From contig JAURLB010000126.1 of the NCBI GenBank assembly GCA_030831445.1, positions 1-5,735 of the forward strand: a DNA stretch of 5,735 nucleotides, in the 5' to 3' direction. Below are positions 1 through 5,348 of this stretch, piece after piece (the first letter of the stretch is position 1; each line of letters begins with the position of its first letter). Source of the stretch: Candidatus Nanopelagicales bacterium (GTDB lineage: Bacteria > Actinomycetota > Actinomycetes > S36-B12 > UBA5976). Under the pieces are notes generated by a model. The model made no database searches. It worked only from the letters and a program-made list of their open reading frames with translations, and was not told where the DNA came from. The translations under genes were made by a program, and so were the position numbers.

Positions 1-20
1 TGCACTGCCCTCGACTGCTA

Positions 21-38
21 GATCCCTGTTGCGGGATC
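21..38. terminator. Weak hairpin downstream of the operon, possible terminator
   Basis: GATCCC and GGGATC form a perfect 6-bp stem around a 6-nt loop, starting 12 bp past the stop of the SRPBCC gene that ends the operon. No T-run follows it on the minus strand, so it is not a standard intrinsic terminator; it could stabilise the 3' end of the message or be chance. Confidence 0.25.
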
Positions 39-49
39 GCTATAACTAG

Positions 50-511
50 TTAGTTCGCTGCCTTTGCAAGGTTATCCATGGTGATTTCCATGTTCTTTTT
101 GTTATGTGTTGCACGGTCAGCAACGCCACTCACAACCTTCCCAAGAAAAGAGCTGATACCACCACGGTGATCAATCCAGCTGTGTGTCACTCTGCTGCCT
201 GCAGCAGTTGGTTCAATTTCGAACACCCAATCACACCAGTTGTTTCCGAAGACAATCAGTCCGAAAGAAAACTTCTTTGGAGCATCGCATGCATTGACTT
301 TGACGTTTGTGCCCCAAGACTTCTTGCCGTTTTTATTTCGGCCCTTGAATATTGCGCCAACAGCTGGTCCGATTGCTCCCTTAGCCCACTTGCCGCCCTG
401 GTTTTCTGGCGACCACTCACCCATGCGAGGCAAGTCAGTGACGAGTGCCCACACTTTGTCGGGTGATGCAGAAAACTCACGTGTTACCGAAACTGGTGCA
501 GGTTGTGTCAT
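50..511 (-). CDS. SRPBCC family protein (START/Bet v1-fold small ligand-binding), copy A
   Basis: A 153-residue protein of the SRPBCC superfamily, the helix-grip fold of polyketide cyclase/dehydrase-like proteins that bind hydrophobic ligands in a deep cavity. The first beta strand and helix read VSVTREFSASPDKVWALVTD (residues 7-26), the family's usual opening. They are followed by PRMGEWSPEN, a central strand with CDWVFEIEPT (93-102), RVTHSW (107-112) and a long C-terminal helix (about 124-153). The length is normal for a single-domain member. There is no signal peptide or membrane segment, so it should be cytosolic. It is the last gene of the minus-strand operon, 21 bp after the FAD monooxygenase stop, with no clear Shine-Dalgarno before the ATG at 511. 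The family call is solid. The role (binding, cyclising or shuttling a pathway intermediate, or something unrelated) is not shown by sequence. A paralogue lies at 5349-5735. Confidence 0.9.
   Translation of the reverse strand: MTQPAPVSVTREFSASPDKVWALVTDLPRMGEWSPENQGGKWAKGAIGPAVGAIFKGRNKNGKKSWGTNVKVNACDAPKKFSFGLIVFGNNWCDWVFEIEPTAAGSRVTHSWIDHRGGISSFLGKVVSGVADRATHNKKNMEITMDNLAKAAN
207..235. repeat. Direct repeat shared with 5509-5537 (within SRPBCC copies)
   Basis: These 29 bp match 5509-5537 with a single mismatch (G at 221, A at 5523). Both lie in the part of the two SRPBCC genes encoding the FEIEPT strand. They are part of a gene duplication and not a separate mobile repeat. Confidence 0.8.
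411..433. repeat. Direct repeat identical to 5713-5735 (within SRPBCC copies)
   Basis: These 23 bp are identical to the last 23 bp of the window and encode LPRMGEWS in both SRPBCC genes, in the same orientation. The second copy runs up to the window edge, so the identity may extend further. Confidence 0.85.
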
Positions 512-532
512 TTCGCAACCATAGCAAAACGA

Positions 533-2113
533 TTAGTTACTGGAAAGGCGCAGTTCAATGTGCTGGTCTGGGCGAACAAGTAATCCTTCAGTGGATGACA
601 AACCAAGAATCTGTGACCACCAGTTATCGGCATCTTGAATATCTCGGCCAATTTTGATGTGTGGCAAATCGCTCGAAAAATCCGAACCTCCAATGGTCAA
701 GTAGTCATCCAAACTGACAAGATCCAACGACGATATTTTCTCACCGTTTCGCTCGAGCCAACCATGTGGAAGTCGATTGCCCACCTCGATTGACGGCCTG
801 TAATTGCGAATGATTTCATCAGTGAGTGGCTCAAGATCCGTTGTGGTTGTTGGAAGAATATATCTATAACCAATTTGTAATCCAAGCATGTCGAAGTGTG
901 TCGCTTGATTTTGAATCGCACGGTCAAGCACTTCCAATGCTTCTGAATCTTGCAACACCTTATTGAGGTTGCTGTACGCAATTTCCTTATCTGCGTCAAT
1001 TCCAAGAGCCATAAATACGTCAAACATTTTGAATGCATTGTCCATGCTGGCTTGCGCATTTCGTTCTGAAATAGGTCGGCGCTCTTTCTCATACGTGTCC
1101 AGTAGTGCTACGTCCGCTACTCCAGCTTCGATTCGATCTATTTTCCACATCAAATTGTGAATATCGCCAACTCCGGTGTTGAGACCCATTCCTCCGGACG
1201 GTGGAAACCGATGCGCCGCGTCTCCCGCAAGCAATACATGTCTCAATCGATATGAGTCAGCAATTTGAGATGTCATTGTCCATGAAGATTGTCGCAGCAC
1301 AGTGATCGTTGCACTTGTAGGCACAATTGCATTGCGAATCAATTGATCGCATTCGGAAGGAGACATCTGTGCTTCATCGTCTTCCGCAATTGGATACATA
1401 TAGACCCACTCGTTGTCGCCTCCGTGCGAAATCAAAGTCCCACCCGCTCGTGGATCACAGATCCAATAGAGAATGCCAGGGTTGGATGCGGTTAATGAGT
1501 TGAGATCGGCTTTGAAATGCACCGTGAAAAACTTTTGCAAATTGTCGGGGCCGACCATTGAAATACCGCACGCATTGCGGACACTGCTCGACGCGCCATC
1601 ACATGCGATAAGCCACTTGGAAGAAATATTTTCGCTCTGACCATCTTTAGAAACGGTCGAGGTAATGCCATCACTACTTTCACTGAATGAATTCCAAGTC
1701 GATGCATATTCAACATCAATTCCACGATTTTTCAATTCAGAGACAAGCAATGGCTCAAGCAGATGCTGGGAAAGGTTTCGAAGCGGTGTTGGTGTAACGC
1801 TCAAATTGTCATCACCTTGTTGTTCGTATTGCAATGTTCCCAATACTTTTTCTCCGAGACGAGTCACCCAGTGAACAAGACCTGCTTTTTCAGGTGACTG
1901 GGCTGAACTACGAATCTTTTCCACATCGAGTCCAATTTGCCTCCAGATCTCAAAAGTACGTGCATTAATCACGTGGGCTGCAGGGGCACTTTGCGCCGTT
2001 GGTCGACGTTCAACGATCCGAACCGATAGTCCAAGTTCGTGTGCAATTAACGCGCCGGTAAGCCCAACAGGTCCGGCACCAACGATAAGAATGTCTGTTG
2101 CGTTATCGGTCAT
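533..2113 (-). CDS. FAD-dependent aromatic (phenol-type) monooxygenase, PheA/TfdB/MhpA family
   Basis: A 526-residue class A flavoprotein monooxygenase. Family members use NAD(P)H and O2 to add a hydroxyl group to a phenolic ring, giving catechol-type products. Visible motifs are the FAD dinucleotide fold ILIVGAGPVGLTG with GAGPVG at 12-17, the DG motif IACDGASSSVR (169-179), and the GD motif LLAGDAAHRFPPSGGMGLN (294-312), which contacts the FAD ribityl chain. A later LGLQIGYRY (410-418) is typical of phenol hydroxylases. The C-terminal ~95 residues form the thioredoxin-like domain of this family, ending in the usual LLVRPDQHIELR (511-522), with no cysteines, so it is structural. It is the fourth gene of the operon, 15 bp after the SDR stop, with no recognisable Shine-Dalgarno; its translation may depend on coupling. 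A neighbouring ring-cleavage dioxygenase supports a hydroxylation-then-cleavage order. Substrate is unknown; related enzymes also act on polyketides and 3-hydroxyphenylpropionate. Confidence 0.93.
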   Translation of the reverse strand: MTDNATDILIVGAGPVGLTGALIAHELGLSVRIVERRPTAQSAPAAHVINARTFEIWRQIGLDVEKIRSSAQSPEKAGLVHWVTRLGEKVLGTLQYEQQGDDNLSVTPTPLRNLSQHLLEPLLVSELKNRGIDVEYASTWNSFSESSDGITSTVSKDGQSENISSKWLIACDGASSSVRNACGISMVGPDNLQKFFTVHFKADLNSLTASNPGILYWICDPRAGGTLISHGGDNEWVYMYPIAEDDEAQMSPSECDQLIRNAIVPTSATITVLRQSSWTMTSQIADSYRLRHVLLAGDAAHRFPPSGGMGLNTGVGDIHNLMWKIDRIEAGVADVALLDTYEKERRPISERNAQASMDNAFKMFDVFMALGIDADKEIAYSNLNKVLQDSEALEVLDRAIQNQATHFDMLGLQIGYRYILPTTTTDLEPLTDEIIRNYRPSIEVGNRLPHGWLERNGEKISSLDLVSLDDYLTIGGSDFSSDLPHIKIGRDIQDADNWWSQILGLSSTEGLLVRPDQHIELRLSSN

Positions 2114-2128
2114 GAGTCAGACCAGTGT

Positions 2129-2908
2129 CTAGAAAACACCTTCGTAACTGCCACCATCAAGTTGCAGATTCTGTCCGCTGATATATCCAGCCTGAGCAGA
2201 ACATAAAAATGCACATGCATCACCAAATTCTTCGGGCTTTCCCAACCTGCCAGCCTTTATTGACTTAATTTGATCTGCACGGGCTTCCTCATAAGTAACA
2301 CCACGTATTTGCATCACTATCTGAGCCATTTGTTCCTGACGGTAGGTATCAAATCGTTCTGGCAGCAATTGATTGATCGTGACATTGAATTTTGCAAGGT
2401 CTTTTGAAAGCCCTTTTAAGACTCCAGTTAGTCCAAGACGTGGGCCGTGCGAAAGCGACATTGCCGAGTTCGGTGATTTAACCATTGCAGAACTAATCGC
2501 AACGATTCGACCGAATTTTCGCTCGCACATACCGGGAACAACGCGCTGCAAAAACATGAGTGGTGCAGTCAGGGCACGCTCAATAGATTCATGTAAATCG
2601 TTTTCTGTAATGTCCTGAAACATTTTGGGTGATGGACCTTCACCGTTCAGCAAGACAATGTCCGGAGAATCACATGCTGCAATCAGCTGCTCCTGAACTT
2701 CAATTGTCGAAGAATCACCGACAACTCCCTTGGCATCTACTTTGTACCTACTCGCAATTTCGTCAACGGCACGGTGCACATCGTCAGCCGTGCGACCGTT
2801 GATCACCACATTCACTCCTTCTCGGGCAAGGCTTTCGGCGCATGCACGACCGAGTCCTCTGCTTGAAGCGAGCAATATTGCGTGGCGTTTTGCTATTCCG
2901 AGGTCCAT
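2129..2908 (-). CDS. Atypical short-chain dehydrogenase/reductase (BKR-like) lacking the catalytic Tyr
   Basis: A 259-residue protein with the classical SDR layout. It has an N-terminal Rossmann beta-alpha-beta (HAILLASSRGLGRACAESLA, residues 9-28), a LLNGEGPSP segment (86-94) where NNAG normally sits, the active-site strand GRIVAISSAMVKSPN (133-147), and the C-terminal YISGQNLQLDGGSY (242-255). The motifs are imperfect. The cofactor motif TGxxxGxG reads ASSRGLG, with the first glycine lost. Thirteen residues after Ser140, where the catalytic YxxxK should lie, the sequence is SHGPR, giving Tyr to Ser153 and Lys to Arg157. This matches a known subgroup of beta-ketoacyl-ACP-reductase-like SDRs without the full tetrad. 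Ordinary Tyr-dependent redox chemistry is therefore doubtful. It is third in the operon; its Shine-Dalgarno overlaps the stop of the dioxygenase gene, 9 bp upstream. A role in oxidising or reducing a pathway intermediate is only inferred from context. Confidence 0.92.
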   Translation of the reverse strand: MDLGIAKRHAILLASSRGLGRACAESLAREGVNVVINGRTADDVHRAVDEIASRYKVDAKGVVGDSSTIEVQEQLIAACDSPDIVLLNGEGPSPKMFQDITENDLHESIERALTAPLMFLQRVVPGMCERKFGRIVAISSAMVKSPNSAMSLSHGPRLGLTGVLKGLSKDLAKFNVTINQLLPERFDTYRQEQMAQIVMQIRGVTYEEARADQIKSIKAGRLGKPEEFGDACAFLCSAQAGYISGQNLQLDGGSYEGVF

Positions 2909-2913
2909 GTCAG

Positions 2914-2919
2914 TTCCCT
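2914..2919 (-). promoter_or_regulatory. Shine-Dalgarno of the SDR gene, overlapping the upstream stop codon
   Basis: AGGGAA lies 5 nt before the ATG at 2908 and overlaps the TAG stop of the VOC dioxygenase gene (TAGGGAACTGACATG). It fixes the SDR start and suggests translational coupling between the two genes. Confidence 0.7.
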
Positions 2920-3871
2920 AAATCAATCCACGAGCTTCACGAGCTGCTGCAATTTCGAAAAGGTCAGGTTGATTAATAAAACTTTCTGGTTCCTTTGGCC
3001 CCCACACCGAAAATCCGGCTGGTCCATCAGCACCCTCCCAATCCCGCTTACAAAAATCTCTTTCCCATGCTTCGTCATCAGTGATCTGATCCATGTCGGA
3101 GAAAAACTCAAACATGTTCCCTGAAGGATCGGTGAGATACCAAAAGATATTGGCGCCCAGGTTATGTCGACCAATTCCAACCACATTGGCATCTGGTCGT
3201 TCGGCCAGCACCGCCATACCCAACTTGCCAATTGCATCAACATCATCTACCTCAAGTGCGTAGTGATTGAGGTGACTGGTAAATCCAGGATGAATGAAGA
3301 AGTTGTGATGATCAGACTCGCAACGCATAAATGTTGCTATTCCATTCAAAACTTGATCCGAAACCCGAAATCCAATTCCATCAACATAAAACGCTGTGGC
3401 TTTCTCAAAATGGGGTGTTGCGAGCACAACATGTCCAAGTCGACGGGGCCGACGAGGTGCAGTTTCAAGCAGTGCCTCTGCACGCGTACCAACTCGTTGA
3501 TTGCGTCCTGGCGAGTTAAAGACTCGCTCAGGATTTTGCTGTAAAGATGGCGCAACTCCAACATCAATCGAAATTCGATGACCAAAAATTGGATCTACGC
3601 AACTCAAATTGGTTCCACTAATTTTTGACTCTACGCCCATCTCTCCAATACGTTGAGCAATCGCTGCTAAGTCGCTTTCAAACTCGCAACTTAAATGCAA
3701 TGCGTCAAGGTGGCGGTAATCATCCTCAACAACAGTTATTTGTTTCTTTCGCTCGTCCGTTCCAAGCACGCCAGCTGTTGAACTGTTGAGTCCATTTCGG
3801 CTCCAGAAATCGCAAAGTTCTTGTGGATTCTTTACCGCTAAGTCAATGTCGAGCAATCCATTCAGTGCCAT
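2918..3871 (-). CDS. VOC-superfamily type I extradiol ring-cleavage dioxygenase (catechol 2,3-dioxygenase-like)
   Basis: A 317-residue two-domain vicinal-oxygen-chelate protein. It should cleave a catechol-type ring next to the two hydroxyls with Fe(II) and O2, giving a ring-opened enol/keto product. The N-terminal domain (about 1-110) lacks metal ligands, as is usual. The C-terminal domain carries the 2-His-1-Glu set: His147 (LGHVVLATPHF), His203 (LNHYALEVDD) and Glu255 (PSGNMFEFFSD). Tyr245 lies ten residues before the Glu and His188 lies 15 before the second His, the spacing of the acid-base Tyr and His in 2,3-dihydroxybiphenyl 1,2-dioxygenase. A roughly 55-residue tail with WGPKEP follows. 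I chose the ATG at 3871 (MALNGLLDID) over one at 3910, because a strong Shine-Dalgarno sits 7 nt before it and the longer form would overlap the upstream gene. It follows that gene by 2 bp. The ring-cleavage call is strong; substrate and cleavage position are unknown. Confidence 0.9.
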   Translation of the reverse strand: MALNGLLDIDLAVKNPQELCDFWSRNGLNSSTAGVLGTDERKKQITVVEDDYRHLDALHLSCEFESDLAAIAQRIGEMGVESKISGTNLSCVDPIFGHRISIDVGVAPSLQQNPERVFNSPGRNQRVGTRAEALLETAPRRPRRLGHVVLATPHFEKATAFYVDGIGFRVSDQVLNGIATFMRCESDHHNFFIHPGFTSHLNHYALEVDDVDAIGKLGMAVLAERPDANVVGIGRHNLGANIFWYLTDPSGNMFEFFSDMDQITDDEAWERDFCKRDWEGADGPAGFSVWGPKEPESFINQPDLFEIAAAREARGLI

Positions 3872-3873
3872 GC

Positions 3874-4737
3874 TTAAGCCCCCTTTACATAGTCGCTTAC
3901 GCGGCGACAATGATTGACCATCGTGCCGATGCCAGCGATAGTCGTTGTAATGATGTCGCCATCTTTGAGAAACTTGCCTTGAGCAGCACCAATACCATCT
4001 GGAGTTCCAGTGAAAATAATGTCACCTGGCACCAGAGTCGTGATCCGAGACAAGTACTCGATCAGTGTCGGCACATCAAAGATCAAATTTTTGGTGCTAT
4101 CACTTTGACGAACTTCACCATTGATGTCTGTTGTTAATTGAAAGTCATCGAGGTCTGAAAAGTGATCGGTTGAATAAATGAATGGCCCGATTGGTCCAAA
4201 TGTGTCGAATGATTTGCCTAAATCAAAATGTGGGGGTTGTGCAGCAAATTGTGCAAACCGATCAGATATGTCCTGACCGATCGTCACACCGGCAACATGA
4301 CTCCAAGCATCTTTCTTGTCAATGTCTTTCCCACCCACTCCGATGACCACAACTAATTCAGCTTCGTAATCAACACCATCTGAGCGCATCTCAATATCGG
4401 AATTCGCACCAACCAAACAAGAAGGAAACTTCGTGAACACCAACGGATTGGTTGGAAGTTGCATATTTGCCTCATCTGCATGACTCTTGAAGTTGAGACC
4501 AACAGCGAAACTCTTTTGGGGTCGTGGAACTGGTGGACCGAGCGTGACACTTGAAACCTTTCCAGTTGGTACCGAGTCTTTCAATGATGCAGAAAGCAGG
4601 TGCAGAGATGAAAAAGATGCAATTGACTTCATCGGATCACTTGAAAGCGATCCATTGCTCAAAGTCTCCACATCAAAATATGAATCGCCTTCGACCAAGA
4701 CTGCTCGGTCGCCAATATTCCCCAGAATAAATGACAT
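3874..4737 (-). CDS. Fumarylacetoacetate hydrolase (FAH) family enzyme, acylpyruvase/hydratase-like
   Basis: A 287-residue FAH-fold protein. The family uses a divalent metal (Mg2+ or Mn2+) to hydrolyse C-C bonds in acylpyruvates, or to isomerise, decarboxylate or hydrate the products of catechol ring cleavage. The variable N-terminal ~70 residues are followed by the catalytic FAH domain. Visible features are VGLNFKSHADE (79-89), with His86 and Glu89 at the spacing of the FAHD1-type His-Glu lid dyad; DYEAELVVVIG (123-133) giving metal ligands Glu125 and Glu127; Asp156 in GQDISDR; Lys175 in GKSFDTFGPIGP; and GDIIFTGTPDGIG (238-250). Length is typical of the HpcE/YcgM-like group. It is the first gene of the operon and sits 2 bp before the dioxygenase, consistent with acting on the ring-cleavage product. 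Its start codon lies only 6 nt after a -10 hexamer and has no Shine-Dalgarno, suggesting a leaderless message. Which reaction it catalyses cannot be told. Confidence 0.92.
   Translation of the reverse strand: MSFILGNIGDRAVLVEGDSYFDVETLSNGSLSSDPMKSIASFSSLHLLSASLKDSVPTGKVSSVTLGPPVPRPQKSFAVGLNFKSHADEANMQLPTNPLVFTKFPSCLVGANSDIEMRSDGVDYEAELVVVIGVGGKDIDKKDAWSHVAGVTIGQDISDRFAQFAAQPPHFDLGKSFDTFGPIGPFIYSTDHFSDLDDFQLTTDINGEVRQSDSTKNLIFDVPTLIEYLSRITTLVPGDIIFTGTPDGIGAAQGKFLKDGDIITTTIAGIGTMVNHCRRVSDYVKGA
3879..3886 (-). promoter_or_regulatory. Strong Shine-Dalgarno of the dioxygenase gene, inside the end of the FAH-family gene
   Basis: AAAGGGGG followed by 7 nt leads to the ATG at 3871. It lies within the last codons of the upstream gene and decides the start of the dioxygenase over the longer reading frame beginning at 3910. 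Confidence 0.75.
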
Positions 4738-4743
4738 ACCGAG

Positions 4744-4773
4744 ATACTACGACATCAAAATATTTGATGTCAA
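4744..4773 (-). promoter_or_regulatory. Promoter of the five-gene catabolic operon
   Basis: On the minus strand a perfect -35 hexamer TTGACA (4773-4768) is followed by an 18-bp spacer and TAGTAT (4749-4744), a four-of-six match to TATAAT. The -10 ends 6 nt before the ATG of the FAH-family gene at 4737, so transcription would start at or next to the start codon. The spacer is almost entirely the inverted repeat at 4751-4771. This is a sequence match only. Confidence 0.6.
4751..4771. promoter_or_regulatory. 21-bp perfect inverted repeat, probable operator of the MarR regulator
   Basis: Two perfectly complementary 9-bp arms, GACATCAAA and TTTGATGTC, are separated by ATA. The element lies in the 46-bp gap between the divergent operon and regulator genes, 12 bp before the ATG at 4784. 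It covers the spacer and four bases of the -35 hexamer of the operon promoter. MarR dimers usually bind palindromes of about this size in such divergent gaps, so repression of the operon and probably autoregulation are expected. Binding is inferred from position and symmetry. Confidence 0.75.
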
Positions 4774-4783
4774 ACTAAATGCT

Positions 4784-5329
4784 ATGTTGCTGGGTATGGA
4801 AATTGCAGACCTAGTTGAACAGACAATCGCTACATGGTCAGTCGAACGACCCGACCTCGATTTCACGGCAATGTCAACTGCATTGAAAGTGAACCTACTC
4901 GTGACAAAGCAACTTGAATTAACAAATCAGTACATGTTGGAACTTGGCGTCACACTTGGCGAATTTGATGTGCTCGCGACTCTGCGTCGTCATGGAAAAA
5001 ATGGCGTCTTGATGCCAACTGAAATAGCCGTGTTTGCAATGATCACACCGAGTGGTTTAACCAATCGGCTTTCTCGCTTAGAAAAAATGGGGCATATCGT
5101 GAGACTGAGTGACCCAAAAGATCGCAGAATTTCACTTGTTCGCATCACCACCAAAGGTCGCAGAATTGCCGATCTTGGAATTGAGTTCGCCGCTCAACAT
5201 TCAACCGACATTTTGGATGGAGTAAAGCCGGCAGATCTTGAAGCCTTTACGCGAGTGATTGATCAACTCGCTCTAAACGTCGAAAACCAGACATCTTCAA
5301 CTGCGCAAACAGGTGCATCAAGCAAATAG
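4784..5329 (+). CDS. MarR-family transcriptional regulator, likely repressor of the divergent operon
   Basis: A 181-residue MarR-type winged helix-turn-helix protein. MarR proteins bind palindromic DNA as dimers and usually release it on binding phenolic or other small ligands. The DNA-binding core runs from LGVTLGEFDVLATLRRHG (residues 54-71) through a recognition helix around TPSGLTNRLSRLEKMG (88-103) to the wing DPKDRRISLVRITTKG (110-125), with the conserved D-x-R-R. Helices on both sides (about 8-53 and 135-168) would form the dimer interface, and the Ser/Thr-rich tail looks disordered. The reading frame stays open upstream to 4487 but would overlap the operon promoter and the antisense FAH gene, so an internal start is preferred. 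ATG 4784 is used here; ATG 4796 (177 residues, MEIADL) is equally plausible, and neither has a good Shine-Dalgarno. It is divergent from the operon and convergent with the second SRPBCC gene. Confidence 0.9.
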   Translation: MLLGMEIADLVEQTIATWSVERPDLDFTAMSTALKVNLLVTKQLELTNQYMLELGVTLGEFDVLATLRRHGKNGVLMPTEIAVFAMITPSGLTNRLSRLEKMGHIVRLSDPKDRRISLVRITTKGRRIADLGIEFAAQHSTDILDGVKPADLEAFTRVIDQLALNVENQTSSTAQTGASSK

Positions 5330-5348
5330 CTACCAGTTATTAATGAAG

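Noticed and set aside
104..466. Plus-strand open frame of 120 codons opposite SRPBCC copy A
   Set aside because: It is a shadow of a clear conserved gene; the translation has no recognisable domain.
697..1092. Minus-strand open frame of 131 codons within the monooxygenase gene
   Set aside because: It is the same strand in another frame of a well-supported flavoprotein gene, with unlikely composition.
3164..3544. Plus-strand open frame of 126 codons opposite the dioxygenase gene
   Set aside because: It is antisense to the conserved metal-ligand region, with no domain or start signal of its own.
3872..3910. Longer start for the dioxygenase (13 extra residues, MSPRKRLCKGGLS)
   Set aside because: It overlaps the end of the FAH-family gene, and the strong Shine-Dalgarno is placed for the ATG at 3871, where VOC homology begins.
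4487..4783. N-terminal extension of the MarR reading frame by 99 codons
   Set aside because: It runs antisense through the FAH-family gene and across the operator and promoter, has no MarR-like sequence, and the family's N-terminal helix begins after 4784.
4964..4972. TTTGATGTG, an 8-of-9 match to the operator arm inside the MarR gene
   Set aside because: It simply encodes Phe-Asp-Val of the conserved EFDVL segment; similar single arms occur elsewhere in coding sequence (for example around 4073 and 650).
5330..5348. Possible bidirectional terminator between the convergent MarR and SRPBCC genes
   Set aside because: The 19-bp AT-rich gap has no stable inverted repeat followed by a T-run.
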